In this document: in pieces, positions 1-6,095 of the stretch
Layout of the letters: the number at the start of each line of letters is the position of its first letter
How positions within the stretch are numbered: the stretch's first letter is position 1
Origin: an uncultured Eubacteriales bacterium
GTDB taxonomy: Bacteria > Bacillota > Clostridia > Peptostreptococcales > Anaerovoracaceae
Reading direction: 5' to 3'
Assembly (NCBI GenBank): GCA_902803725.1
Contig: CADCRD010000075.1
Coordinates: 1 to 12,015, forward strand
Length of the DNA stretch: 12,015 nt
Translations under genes and position numbers: made by a program
The notes under the pieces: model-generated
Told to the model about the DNA's origin: nothing
Seen by the model: only the letters and a program-made list of their open reading frames with translations
Database searches by the model: none

Positions 1-772
1 CTTTTCTGAGCTGTTCTTCCGGAATTCCGATAGCATCCGGCATGTTTCCGCCGTATTCGTTGACTGTTTTGACGAATTCCTGAGGCACAGAGGATGATCC
101 GTGCAGAACGATCGGGAATCCGGGCAGACGTTTGATGCATTCTTCGAGAACATCAAAACGCAGCGGCGGGGGAACAAGAATGCCTTCTTCGTTTCGTGTG
201 CACTGTGAAGCCTTGAATTTATAAGCTCCGTGTGATGTGCCGATGGCGATAGCCAGCGAGTCGCATCCTGTTCTTTCAACAAATTCTTCGACGTCATCAG
301 GGCGTGTATAGCTTTCCTGTCCATGCTCTACAGCGACTTCGTCTTCAACGCCGGCGAGAGTTCCGAGCTCAGCCTCAACGACAACACCATGATCATGCGC
401 ATATTCTACTACCTGTTTTGTCAGTGCGATATTTTCTTCAAATGGTTTAGAGGATGCATCTATCATGACCGATGTGAACCCGCCGTCGATGCAGCTCTTG
501 CACAGTTCGAATGAATCACCGTGATCCAGATGAAGAGCGATGGGGATCTGCGGATTTTCTTCGATTGCTGCTTCTACCAGCTTAACGAGATAAGTATGGT
601 TGGCATACTGTCTTGCGCCTTTTGACACCTGCAGGATGACCGGGCTGTTAAGTTCGCCGGCCGCTTCGGTGATGCCCTGGACGATCTCCATGTTGTTCAC
701 ATTGAAAGCACCGATAGCATATCCGCCATTGTACGCTTTTTTAAACATTTCTGTGGTTGTTACTAACGCCAT
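1..772 (-). CDS. fba: Class II fructose-1,6-bisphosphate aldolase (3' end off the window)
   Basis: Cytosolic glycolytic and gluconeogenic enzyme that cleaves fructose-1,6-bisphosphate to dihydroxyacetone phosphate and glyceraldehyde-3-phosphate using a divalent metal. The reverse-strand reading begins MALVTTTEMFKKAYNGGYAI at 772 and stays open to base 1, about 257 residues. Class II landmarks are present in order: GAFNVNN (about 21-27), the HLDHG catalytic and metal segment (about 81-85), DGGFTSVMIDAS, the GTSHGAYKF metal and phosphate segment, and VLHGSSSVP near the visible end. The family is usually about 285-310 residues, so roughly the last 30-50 are missing. The start is fixed by a GGGAGG ribosome binding site 8 bases upstream (reverse complement of about 781-786). 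It is monocistronic at its 5' end with its own promoter at 810-838, and is transcribed away from the 6S RNA and pilus genes. Nothing unusual is seen. Confidence 0.96.
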   Translation of the reverse strand, partial: MALVTTTEMFKKAYNGGYAIGAFNVNNMEIVQGITEAAGELNSPVILQVSKGARQYANHTYLVKLVEAAIEENPQIPIALHLDHGDSFELCKSCIDGGFTSVMIDASSKPFEENIALTKQVVEYAHDHGVVVEAELGTLAGVEDEVAVEHGQESYTRPDDVEEFVERTGCDSLAIAIGTSHGAYKFKASQCTRNEEGILVPPPLRFDVLEECIKRLPGFPIVLHGSSSVPQEFVKTVNEYGGNMPDAIGIPEEQLRK

Positions 773-809
773 ATTAATTACCTCCCAACATTTATTTAGT
801 TTTGTATTA

Positions 810-838
810 ATTGTAATACTTTTGGAAATCAGCGTCAA
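810..838 (-). promoter_or_regulatory. Sigma-A-type promoter of the aldolase gene
   Basis: Read on the minus strand, TTGACG (833-838) and TACAAT (810-815) are separated by exactly 17 bases. The expected start of transcription is near 803, giving a leader of about 30 nt that contains the GGGAGG ribosome binding site. Both hexamers are near consensus and lie where the gene needs them. Confidence 0.75.
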
Positions 839-953
839 CATCACCCCGACATCTGGAACAGTAAAAGTTGCTGAAAAATCATATCAGCAGCACAGCTGTG
901 AAAGCAACTGCAAAAAGAGAGCGAAATATTGAGCCTAAAATTGCTCAGATACC
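839..953. other. Divergent intergenic stretch with nested inverted repeats
   Basis: No gene is seen here, between the back-to-back promoters of fba and the 6S RNA. It holds three symmetric elements: AGTTGCT with its exact complement AGCAACT about 30 bases later (around 866-909), a perfect 10-base palindrome CACAGCTGTG (891-900) inside that pair, and TGAGC/GCTCA (930-934 and 943-947) just upstream of the 6S -35 box. They could be operator sites or chance; none is followed by a T-run, so they are not terminators. Confidence 0.35.
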
Positions 954-982
954 TTGAGAAACAGCCGAAAAAATGGTATAGT
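954..982 (+). promoter_or_regulatory. Sigma-A-type promoter of the 6S RNA
   Basis: TTGAGA (954-959), a 17-base spacer and TATAGT (977-982). Transcription should start near A989, a few bases before the first paired strand of the RNA rod described in the next entry. Confidence 0.75.
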
Positions 983-988
983 TACATC

Positions 989-1184
989 ATAAGAAAAAAG
1001 CAAATAAATCCTGGCTTGCAGGTTAAGGAAATCATAATTAAACCTACATAGTTACATTGGGAATCTGATGACTTTGAAGATGCCATGCCTCCTCAGTGTG
1101 GAAGGCAAACGCAAAGGATAGGATGCCCCCCTAAAGATTTTTAGGGCGTTAATTAACTTTCCTGACGGCAACTCGGGATTTTTT
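989..1184 (+). ncRNA. ssrS: 6S RNA (ssrS), global regulator of RNA polymerase
   Basis: 6S RNA mimics an open promoter and sequesters the housekeeping RNA polymerase holoenzyme, mainly in stationary phase. The assignment rests on architecture. The ~195-nt transcript has its own promoter and a 3' U-run, and the two halves pair along one rod. The pairs are 1006-1014 with 1173-1181, 1016-1019 with 1168-1171, 1026-1031 with 1158-1163, 1036-1041 with 1149-1154, then a large central bubble, then 1059-1061 with 1126-1128, 1063-1066 with 1121-1124, 1072-1076 with 1112-1116, and a capping hairpin 1086-1092/1100-1107. A small hairpin, CCCTAAA/TTTAGGG (1129-1146), occupies the 3' side of the bubble, as described for Firmicute 6S RNAs. 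Length, closing stem, bubble and cap all fit 6S. A riboswitch or attenuator leader for the pilus operon is the alternative, but the operon has a separate promoter downstream. The exact ends are estimates. Confidence 0.78.
1160..1184 (+). terminator. Intrinsic terminator at the 3' end of the 6S RNA
   Basis: TCCTGA (1160-1165) can pair with TCGGGA (1173-1178) around a 7-base loop, followed directly by six T. The same bases form the closing stem of the 6S rod, so the local hairpin would form first during transcription and refold afterwards. It insulates the pilus operon from the 6S promoter. Confidence 0.6.
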
Positions 1185-1216
1185 GTATTCACCTGACCCG
1201 CATTTAAATAACACTA

Positions 1217-1245
1217 TTGACAAGTATTACCAATGATCTTATCAT
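1217..1245 (+). promoter_or_regulatory. Promoter of the Tad pilus operon
   Basis: A perfect -35 TTGACA (1217-1222), a 17-base spacer and TATCAT (1240-1245). The predicted start falls near 1251-1252, inside the Shine-Dalgarno run 1248-1256 and only about 11 bases before the ATG at 1263. The message would therefore begin at the ribosome binding site, with almost no leader. Confidence 0.7.
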
Positions 1246-1262
1246 GAGGAGGGAGGTAATAT

Positions 1263-2312
1263 ATGGAAATGGTAAATGTGGCAATAGTTTGTAAGGACAA
1301 GGAATATGCGGGCGCTCTGGCATGGGCGATAGTCCGCAATACCAGGGGGATGGAAGTTCAGACAGCATGTGATTTTGATTCGCTTGAACAGAGCGGCACA
1401 TGGCCGGATATTGTTCTTGCCGAGTCCGGGTGGTTTACGGAGCGGTCAGCTGAAGAATTGTTGTTTTGCGGCCGGCAGACAAGCAGGCTGTTTGCTCCGG
1501 TGGTGATATATCTGACTGAGCGAAAGGCAGATGAAGATGTCAGCTCACGGCGGCTGTTTAAATATAAGAACATTCGTCAGATGACAAATGAATTGTATGA
1601 CATTTATGATGAGATAAAGGGTGTTTCAACTGTTCGTGACACAGGCAATCGAAAAGACGCTTTCTGTTTTATCGCAGAAAGGGGCGGCAGCGGATGCAGC
1701 TGTATCTGTAATGCTTTTGCTGATGAGCTTGCTGAGGCCGGGAACCGCAAGGTCCTGAAAATATCGCTGGATCAATTTCCTGATCAGGCTGAAAATGACA
1801 ACAGTCCGTCGAACATCAAAAAATATCTGTATTATATTCTTGAACGAAAAGCTGATGACGGGAAAATGCCGGATGGACGGGACAAAACTGCCCTCCGGGA
1901 AGCAAAACAGAATAGCAGCTGCAATATCTCATTGAGACCATTCGTGACCGGTGATGCTGCGGGAGCTGATTCTTTCCGTCAGGCAGCAGGACCGAATCCT
2001 TTGCTTACGCTTGACGAAAAAGAGTTTATTGTTTTTATGAAAAGCATAATGAACAGCAGTGAGTATGATACGATCGTGATAGACTGCGGCAGTCAGGTGA
2101 CGATGCAGATGATAAAGGTTATAGAGCTCTGCAAAAGAGTATTCTTTGTTAAAGACGGCAGACCGGAAAAAACCGGCTTCAGGGACTGCATGGCTCATAT
2201 TATTGAAGATAAAGAAATAAAAAAGATGATCCCGGTATATAATTCCGGCGGGCGTACCGGCCTGCGGACAGCTACTCAGCTTTGCTGCCAGAATTGGTAT
2301 GTTAATGGTTAA
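1263..2312 (+). CDS. tadZ: TadZ/CpaE-like pilus localisation protein with a degenerate P-loop
   Basis: First gene of the Tad operon. TadZ/CpaE proteins combine an atypical receiver-like N-terminal domain with a MinD/ParA-type ATPase fold, and position the pilus machine at a cell site. Here residues 1-120 read as a receiver-like region (hydrophobic strands VNVAIVC and PDIVLAES, without a clear acidic phosphorylation pocket). Residues ~130-340 resemble the MinD/ParA fold. The Walker A position reads RGGSGCS (140-146): the glycines remain, but the catalytic lysine is replaced by Cys145 and the leading lysine by Arg140. A Walker B-like strand YDTIVIDCG lies at 268-276. ATP hydrolysis is therefore doubtful, though TadZ homologues are often atypical. 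The start has an excellent GGGAGG site at 1251-1256. It is separated from tadA by 155 bp with its own terminator and promoter, so its dosage may differ from the rest. Confidence 0.8.
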   Translation: MEMVNVAIVCKDKEYAGALAWAIVRNTRGMEVQTACDFDSLEQSGTWPDIVLAESGWFTERSAEELLFCGRQTSRLFAPVVIYLTERKADEDVSSRRLFKYKNIRQMTNELYDIYDEIKGVSTVRDTGNRKDAFCFIAERGGSGCSCICNAFADELAEAGNRKVLKISLDQFPDQAENDNSPSNIKKYLYYILERKADDGKMPDGRDKTALREAKQNSSCNISLRPFVTGDAAGADSFRQAAGPNPLLTLDEKEFIVFMKSIMNSSEYDTIVIDCGSQVTMQMIKVIELCKRVFFVKDGRPEKTGFRDCMAHIIEDKEIKKMIPVYNSGGRTGLRTATQLCCQNWYVNG

Positions 2313-2399
2313 GACAGGCAGATCCTGTTGAAACACAAATATGAATAAGCGATTGCTTCGAAAAATACAAAAAAATACAGGGAAATTTTAGAAATAATC

Positions 2400-2428
2400 T
2401 TGTTAAATATTTCCACAAGTGCTATTAT
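2400..2428 (+). promoter_or_regulatory. Internal promoter in front of tadA
   Basis: TTGTTA (2400-2405), a 17-base spacer and TATTAT (2423-2428), in an AT-rich gap. Transcription should begin near 2435, inside the left arm of the following terminator hairpin. Transcripts from here would carry only a shortened hairpin and should pass it. Confidence 0.5.
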
Positions 2429-2431
2429 TAA

Positions 2432-2456
2432 TGCATCGCACAGGCGGTGCATTTTT
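2432..2456 (+). terminator. Intrinsic terminator between tadZ and tadA
   Basis: TGCATCGC (2432-2439) pairs over 8 bp with GCGGTGCA (2444-2451) around the loop ACAG, followed by TTTTT (2452-2456). It would reduce read-through from the tadZ promoter into the remaining pilus genes. Confidence 0.75.
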
Positions 2457-2467
2457 CTTAGGTTAAA

Positions 2468-3688
2468 GTGAGTAAAGGCAGGTTAAGTATGGACATCAGT
2501 GCTTTGACTGAAATGATCAGGCGCAGTCTTAATGTCATTGAAGAAGACATGACAGACGATGAAGTGCGCGAATACATTGAAGATTTTGTTTTCAGCTCCC
2601 GGCATGTCAGCATGCAGTCTTTGGGGGCAATAGACCGGATGATCGATTCGGTATATTATTCGCTTCGCAGCGATCTTGGGATACTCCAGCCGTACATAGA
2701 TGATAAATCTGTCAATGAGATAATGGTCAACGGCAAGGATGATATTTTCATTGAAAAAAACGGCAGAATAGTCAGAGCTGAGCGATCGTTTGCCACAGTC
2801 GAAGATCTTGAAGAGGTCATCAGAAGGGTCGCCGGTGCAGTTCACAGAGAAATAAATGAACTGAGCCCGATCGTTGATGCAAGGCTTTCAGACGGCTCCA
2901 GAGTCAATGCGGTGTACAGGAACATCGCGCTCAACGGACCGATATTCACGATACGGAAATTTCCTGAAAAAGGTTTTACAATGGAAGATCTGATACAACT
3001 GGGCACACTGACACGGGAGTGCGCGGATTATCTTGATGTGCTGGTAAAGGATGGCTTCAACTGCTTTATCAGCGGCGGAACTTCATCGGGAAAGACGACT
3101 TTTCTGAATGTGCTTGCCGATTATATCCCAAGTGATGAAAGGCTGATAGTGATCGAGGACTCTGCTGAGCTGCAGATCAGAAACAATGAAAATATCGTCA
3201 GAATGGAATGCAGGAATGCAGGATCGACCGGGAAAGGGGGTATTGGGATGGACAGCCTGATAAAGACGTCCCTGCGTATGAGACCAGACAGGATCATCGT
3301 AGGGGAGGTCAGAGGCAAAGAGGTCATGGATATGATAAATGCGATGAATACCGGACATCAGGGAAGTTTGTCAACAGGACATGGCAACTCGATAAGCGGC
3401 ATGCTAAGACGCCTTGAATCCATGTTCCTGCAGGCGGCTGATTTCCCGGTAGAGGCTATAAGGTCTCAGATAGCCGAGGCAATTGATATCATGATCCACC
3501 TTGGCAGGCTTGAAAACAAAGACAGGAAGATACTTGAGATAGCTGAGATCTATTCAGATGAAACGGGGAGCATAAGGATCAATCCGTTGTTTCGATATAC
3601 GAAAAAGGACGGGCTCAAAAGAACAGGAAACAGGATCATCAGACGCGAAAAGCTTGTATTGAAGGGAGATGACACAGATGATATGTGA
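2468..3688 (+). CDS. tadA: TadA/CpaF secretion ATPase of the Tad pilus
   Basis: Hexameric cytoplasmic ATPase of the type II/IV secretion family that drives pilus assembly. All expected motifs are intact: Walker A GGTSSGKT (203-210, Lys209), Asp box VIEDSAEL (228-235), Walker B RIIVGEVRG (275-283) and His box TGHQGSLSTGHGNS (295-308). The N-terminal region (~10-190) carries the usual CpaF segment SVNEIMVNG and the RxSDGSRVNA-type stretch before the core. At 406 residues it is close to the family norm. The start is uncertain. The GTG at 2468 has a weak AGG upstream; an ATG at 2489 (peptide MDISALTEM) has its own CAGG site and fits the homology equally well. The 3' end overlaps tadB, implying translational coupling. 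Confidence 0.95.
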   Translation: MSKGRLSMDISALTEMIRRSLNVIEEDMTDDEVREYIEDFVFSSRHVSMQSLGAIDRMIDSVYYSLRSDLGILQPYIDDKSVNEIMVNGKDDIFIEKNGRIVRAERSFATVEDLEEVIRRVAGAVHREINELSPIVDARLSDGSRVNAVYRNIALNGPIFTIRKFPEKGFTMEDLIQLGTLTRECADYLDVLVKDGFNCFISGGTSSGKTTFLNVLADYIPSDERLIVIEDSAELQIRNNENIVRMECRNAGSTGKGGIGMDSLIKTSLRMRPDRIIVGEVRGKEVMDMINAMNTGHQGSLSTGHGNSISGMLRRLESMFLQAADFPVEAIRSQIAEAIDIMIHLGRLENKDRKILEIAEIYSDETGSIRINPLFRYTKKDGLKRTGNRIIRREKLVLKGDDTDDM

Positions 3689-4424
3689 TTATGATAAATA
3701 TGAATTATCACGGCGGGAATGGATGATCTCGTTTTTGGCCGGATATGCAGTCATATTCTTTGTATGTCTGCTGTTTTATCACAGCATCATTTTATCGGTG
3801 ACAGCAGGTTTTGCTGCGGTCTTTGTCCCGGCTTCGTACGCCGAAGAAAAGGCTCTGAAGAGGAAGGAGCTTTTGACGATGCAGTTCAAAGATATGCTGT
3901 ACTCGTTGTCGGCTTCATTCGCGTCAGGGAGACAGATGCAGAATGCTCTTGGAGAAGCTTATGAGAACCTCCTGATGATATACAGTGAAAAGACTCCAAT
4001 GGTCAGAGAACTCAAATATATGCTGAGAGGAATAGAACAAAACCGGGAGAATGAGGAAGCTCTGCTCACTGATTTTGCTGTGCGTTCACATCAGGAAGAC
4101 ATAATCAGTTTTGTGGATGTCTACAAAGCCTGCAGGACGACGGGAGGAGATATGGAAAAAGTCATTGCCAATTCAACGAAAGTCATGATGGATAAGATGG
4201 AAATAGAGAAGGAAATACGTGCACTGACTGCGCAGAAAAAATTCGAAGGGCGCATCATCAGCATCATGCCGCTGACAGTCGTTCTGTTTCTGAATATCTT
4301 TTCACCGGATTATCTGGCGGTTATGTATGAGACTTTTTCGGGAAGGCTCGTTATGACGGTTTCTCTGGCGGGGATCGTGGCTGCTTACCGCATGATGATG
4401 AAGCTTACCGAAGTCGCAGTTTGA
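3669..4424 (+). CDS. tadB: TadB-like inner-membrane platform protein
   Basis: Polytopic membrane protein of the type II secretion F family, forming the pilus platform with TadC above the TadA ATPase. Two N-terminal hydrophobic segments (~19-37 and 39-56) are followed by a cytoplasmic helical T2SSF-like domain (~68-190, with LYSLSASFASGRQMQNAL and ACRTTGGDMEKVIANS). Two C-terminal segments follow (~195-212 and 225-242). The reading frame overlaps tadA by 20 bp. The second ATG at 3678 is the better start, because GGGAG (3664-3668) then lies 9 bases upstream rather than touching the codon. Length and topology are normal for TadB. TadC follows 15 bp later. Confidence 0.88.
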   Translation: MTQMICDYDKYELSRREWMISFLAGYAVIFFVCLLFYHSIILSVTAGFAAVFVPASYAEEKALKRKELLTMQFKDMLYSLSASFASGRQMQNALGEAYENLLMIYSEKTPMVRELKYMLRGIEQNRENEEALLTDFAVRSHQEDIISFVDVYKACRTTGGDMEKVIANSTKVMMDKMEIEKEIRALTAQKKFEGRIISIMPLTVVLFLNIFSPDYLAVMYETFSGRLVMTVSLAGIVAAYRMMMKLTEVAV

Positions 4425-4439
4425 GAGTCATGGCAAGTA

Positions 4440-5543
4440 ATGAGGGCAGGAAAAATGAAATGGTTGGATATGACAATGATCAAAAGGAGAGGAAATGGAC
4501 AAAGGAAGAACGATCCGTTAACTGTCAGGTACGAAGCATTGTATGGCAAGGCCGAAGGTGAAAGGCGTGCCGGTAAGGACAGGAGAAGCATGCGTATGGG
4601 ATACATAGCTCTTGTGGCGGCTTTTGCCGCGGTGATGGTGTTTTCAGTCTGGGCATATATGCATGACGGACAAAATGTATCGGTAAGCAAAGACGGCAGA
4701 CTGATCAGTATAACGCGTCCGCAGGAAGGGAAAGGGACAGAAAGCGTAGATGTCAGGGTCAGGGCAGATAATGGAAGAGCCGCGATAGTGCAGGACAAGG
4801 AATTGTTTGTTGATGAAGTGAATGGGGGTGAAAAAGATGACGAAGAAGGGATCATGAGGGGTGAGTCAGAATCGGATAAACTGGGGCGGCGTATAGACAG
4901 CGCTGCGAGATCGCTTAATGAAGATACGGCATCGAAAGTGATATATCTTCCTGAAAAGACGGAAGATGGCACAAGACTGACATGGGAGTTCAGGAAGAAG
5001 AATGATATGCCTCTTATAGTATTTGTGTTTGCCATTGCATTTGCGGCGCTGTACATGGGAAGATTCTCCCGCATAAAGAAGGAAGAAAAAGAAGCCGGGG
5101 ATTCGATCAGAAGACAGCTGCCTGAGTTTATCAACAAAACGGTGCTGCTGCTGGAGGGAGGGATAGTGATCAATGAGGCATTGCTGAGGGTTATCAGGGA
5201 CAGAAAGGATATGGACGGGGGGTATTTTTACAGTCAGTTGTCTGTGATAGAACAGCGGAGCCGTAAAACAAATACAGCTGTGCATGAACAGCTGCAGGAT
5301 TTTGCCAGGCGCAGCGGCGTCAGGGAACTGATGCGCATAGCTAATATCATCTCGGACAATATCGGAAAGGGTTCTGATCTTACAGGGAAGCTGGCTCATG
5401 AAAGCAGCATGTTGTGGTTCGCCCGCAAAAAACAGGCGGAGGAAAACGGACGCCTGTCTGAAACAAAGATGACACTGCCTTTAGTGATGCTGATCGGGGT
5501 CCTGGTCATGTTAACGATCGCGCCGGCACTTATGGAGATATAA
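4440..5543 (+). CDS. tadC: TadC-like platform protein with an extracytoplasmic N-terminal domain
   Basis: Second T2SSF-family platform protein. A basic cytoplasmic tail (1-52) is followed by a membrane helix (~53-73) and a hydrophilic region of ~115 residues (74-189). Then come a second helix (~190-207), a cytoplasmic helical T2SSF-like domain (~215-340, with LPEFINKTVLLLEGGIVINEAL and GVRELMRIANIISDNIGKGSDL) and a last helix (~345-363). By topology the 74-189 region faces outside; it begins ISITRPQEGKGTES and ends with LPEKTEDGTRLTWE. I recall similar outside domains in other clostridial TadC proteins, but not in the proteobacterial ones. The ATG at 4440 has a poor ribosome binding site; ATG 4455, preceded by GAGGGCAGG, may be the real start and would remove five residues. 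The next gene is the pilin, 29 bp away. Confidence 0.82.
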   Translation: MRAGKMKWLDMTMIKRRGNGQRKNDPLTVRYEALYGKAEGERRAGKDRRSMRMGYIALVAAFAAVMVFSVWAYMHDGQNVSVSKDGRLISITRPQEGKGTESVDVRVRADNGRAAIVQDKELFVDEVNGGEKDDEEGIMRGESESDKLGRRIDSAARSLNEDTASKVIYLPEKTEDGTRLTWEFRKKNDMPLIVFVFAIAFAALYMGRFSRIKKEEKEAGDSIRRQLPEFINKTVLLLEGGIVINEALLRVIRDRKDMDGGYFYSQLSVIEQRSRKTNTAVHEQLQDFARRSGVRELMRIANIISDNIGKGSDLTGKLAHESSMLWFARKKQAEENGRLSETKMTLPLVMLIGVLVMLTIAPALMEI

Positions 5544-5556
5544 AAAAAGATTTTTT

Positions 5557-5566
5557 AAAAGGAGAG
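5557..5566 (+). promoter_or_regulatory. Strong ribosome binding site of the pilin gene
   Basis: AAAAGGAGAG lies 6 bases before the pilin ATG at 5573, just after an A7-GA-T6 tract (5542-5556). It is the strongest site among the genes downstream of tadA, as expected for the major subunit. Confidence 0.65.
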
Positions 5567-5572
5567 ACAAAA

Positions 5573-5725
5573 ATGAGGAAAGTATTATCAGGCCGTTCGG
5601 ACGGCATGGAAATGGTCCAGGTGGCTATACTAGTGGCTATCGCTATCATACTGGGACTGATCTTCAAATCGGAGATCACGGCGTTTATCAACAAGACTCT
5701 TGAATCGTTGAACAATGGTTTTTAG
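5573..5725 (+). CDS. flp: Flp1-like major pilin (50 residues)
   Basis: Short protein of 50 residues, the likely structural subunit of the pilus. It has a basic, polar leader (MRKVLSGRSDG), then MEMVQVAILVAIAIILGLIF as the hydrophobic helix, and a short polar tail (KSEITAFINKTLESLNNGF). This matches the Flp1-like pilin group of Gram-positive bacteria, with the characteristic DGMEM-VQ start. Cleavage after Gly11 would place Gln16 at mature position +5, where classical type IV prepilins have Glu; a Glu is present instead at +2. The strong ribosome binding site just upstream and its position after tadC support the call. Its stop overlaps the start of the TadE-like gene by 11 bp. Confidence 0.85.
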   Translation: MRKVLSGRSDGMEMVQVAILVAIAIILGLIFKSEITAFINKTLESLNNGF

Positions 5726-6095
5726 TCATAAGAGGAGCGGAACGTCTATGGTCGAGGCAGCTGTTGTGCTGCCCGTAGTCATACTATGTGTGATGGCGGT
5801 CATTTATATACTTGTTTTTCTTTACAGTGAAGTAGCCGCAGGAGCTAAGATCCATGTTGCCGCAAATGCTGAGATGGGAAAGCAGACAGGGGTCTCGGTC
5901 ACGAAAAAGCATATCCCGCACGGAGTCAGTGTATATGAGGGGGGCTCTGTTTCAGGCAAAGTATATTTTGCGGACAGCTCAGTCAGATTCAGAAGATCGG
6001 GGATATTAAGACATTCTTTTACAAAACAGATAAGGACATATACGTATGAAGTTGATGAAAAAAAGCTCATCAGGTATACCGATTTTTTTAAATAG
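5715..6095 (+). CDS. tadE: TadE-like minor pseudopilin
   Basis: Membrane-anchored pseudopilin of 126 residues. The leader HKRSG is followed by TSMVEAAVVLPVVILCV, which puts Glu14 exactly at +5 after a cut behind Gly9, so it should be a prepilin peptidase substrate. Helix ~15-37; the remainder is outside and contains two mature-helix alanine-rich turns (VAAGAKIHVAANAEMG) and a basic C-terminus. The ATG at 5715 lies inside the end of the pilin gene with no clear ribosome binding site, implying coupling. ATG 5748 has GAGGAG upstream, but would remove the basic leader and cleavage glycine, so 5715 is preferred. Likely a minor or tip component or assembly factor; its exact role cannot be read from sequence. 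Confidence 0.8.
   Translation: MVFSHKRSGTSMVEAAVVLPVVILCVMAVIYILVFLYSEVAAGAKIHVAANAEMGKQTGVSVTKKHIPHGVSVYEGGSVSGKVYFADSSVRFRRSGILRHSFTKQIRTYTYEVDEKKLIRYTDFFK

Noticed and set aside
1065..1071. CTGATGA resembling a hammerhead ribozyme or k-turn core
   Set aside because: No GAAA partner strand or stem II/III arrangement is present; the bases pair within the 6S rod.
1104..1146. Possible cyclic-di-GMP class I riboswitch, because of GGCAAAC and CGCAAAG strings upstream of pilus genes
   Set aside because: In that riboswitch the two strings are separated by a tetraloop hairpin, and a GG-x-CUAA segment follows. Here they overlap and the following sequence does not fit. The whole region instead folds as a 6S-like rod.
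2341..2391. A 16-codon basic reading frame (MNKRLLRKIQKNTGKF) in the tadZ-tadA gap
   Set aside because: No ribosome binding site, very short, and lysine-rich as expected from an A-rich stretch.
4385..5173. A 262-codon open frame on the minus strand across tadC
   Set aside because: It is antisense to a well-supported gene, serine-rich with low-complexity composition and without recognisable motifs; it is a mirror of tadC codon use.
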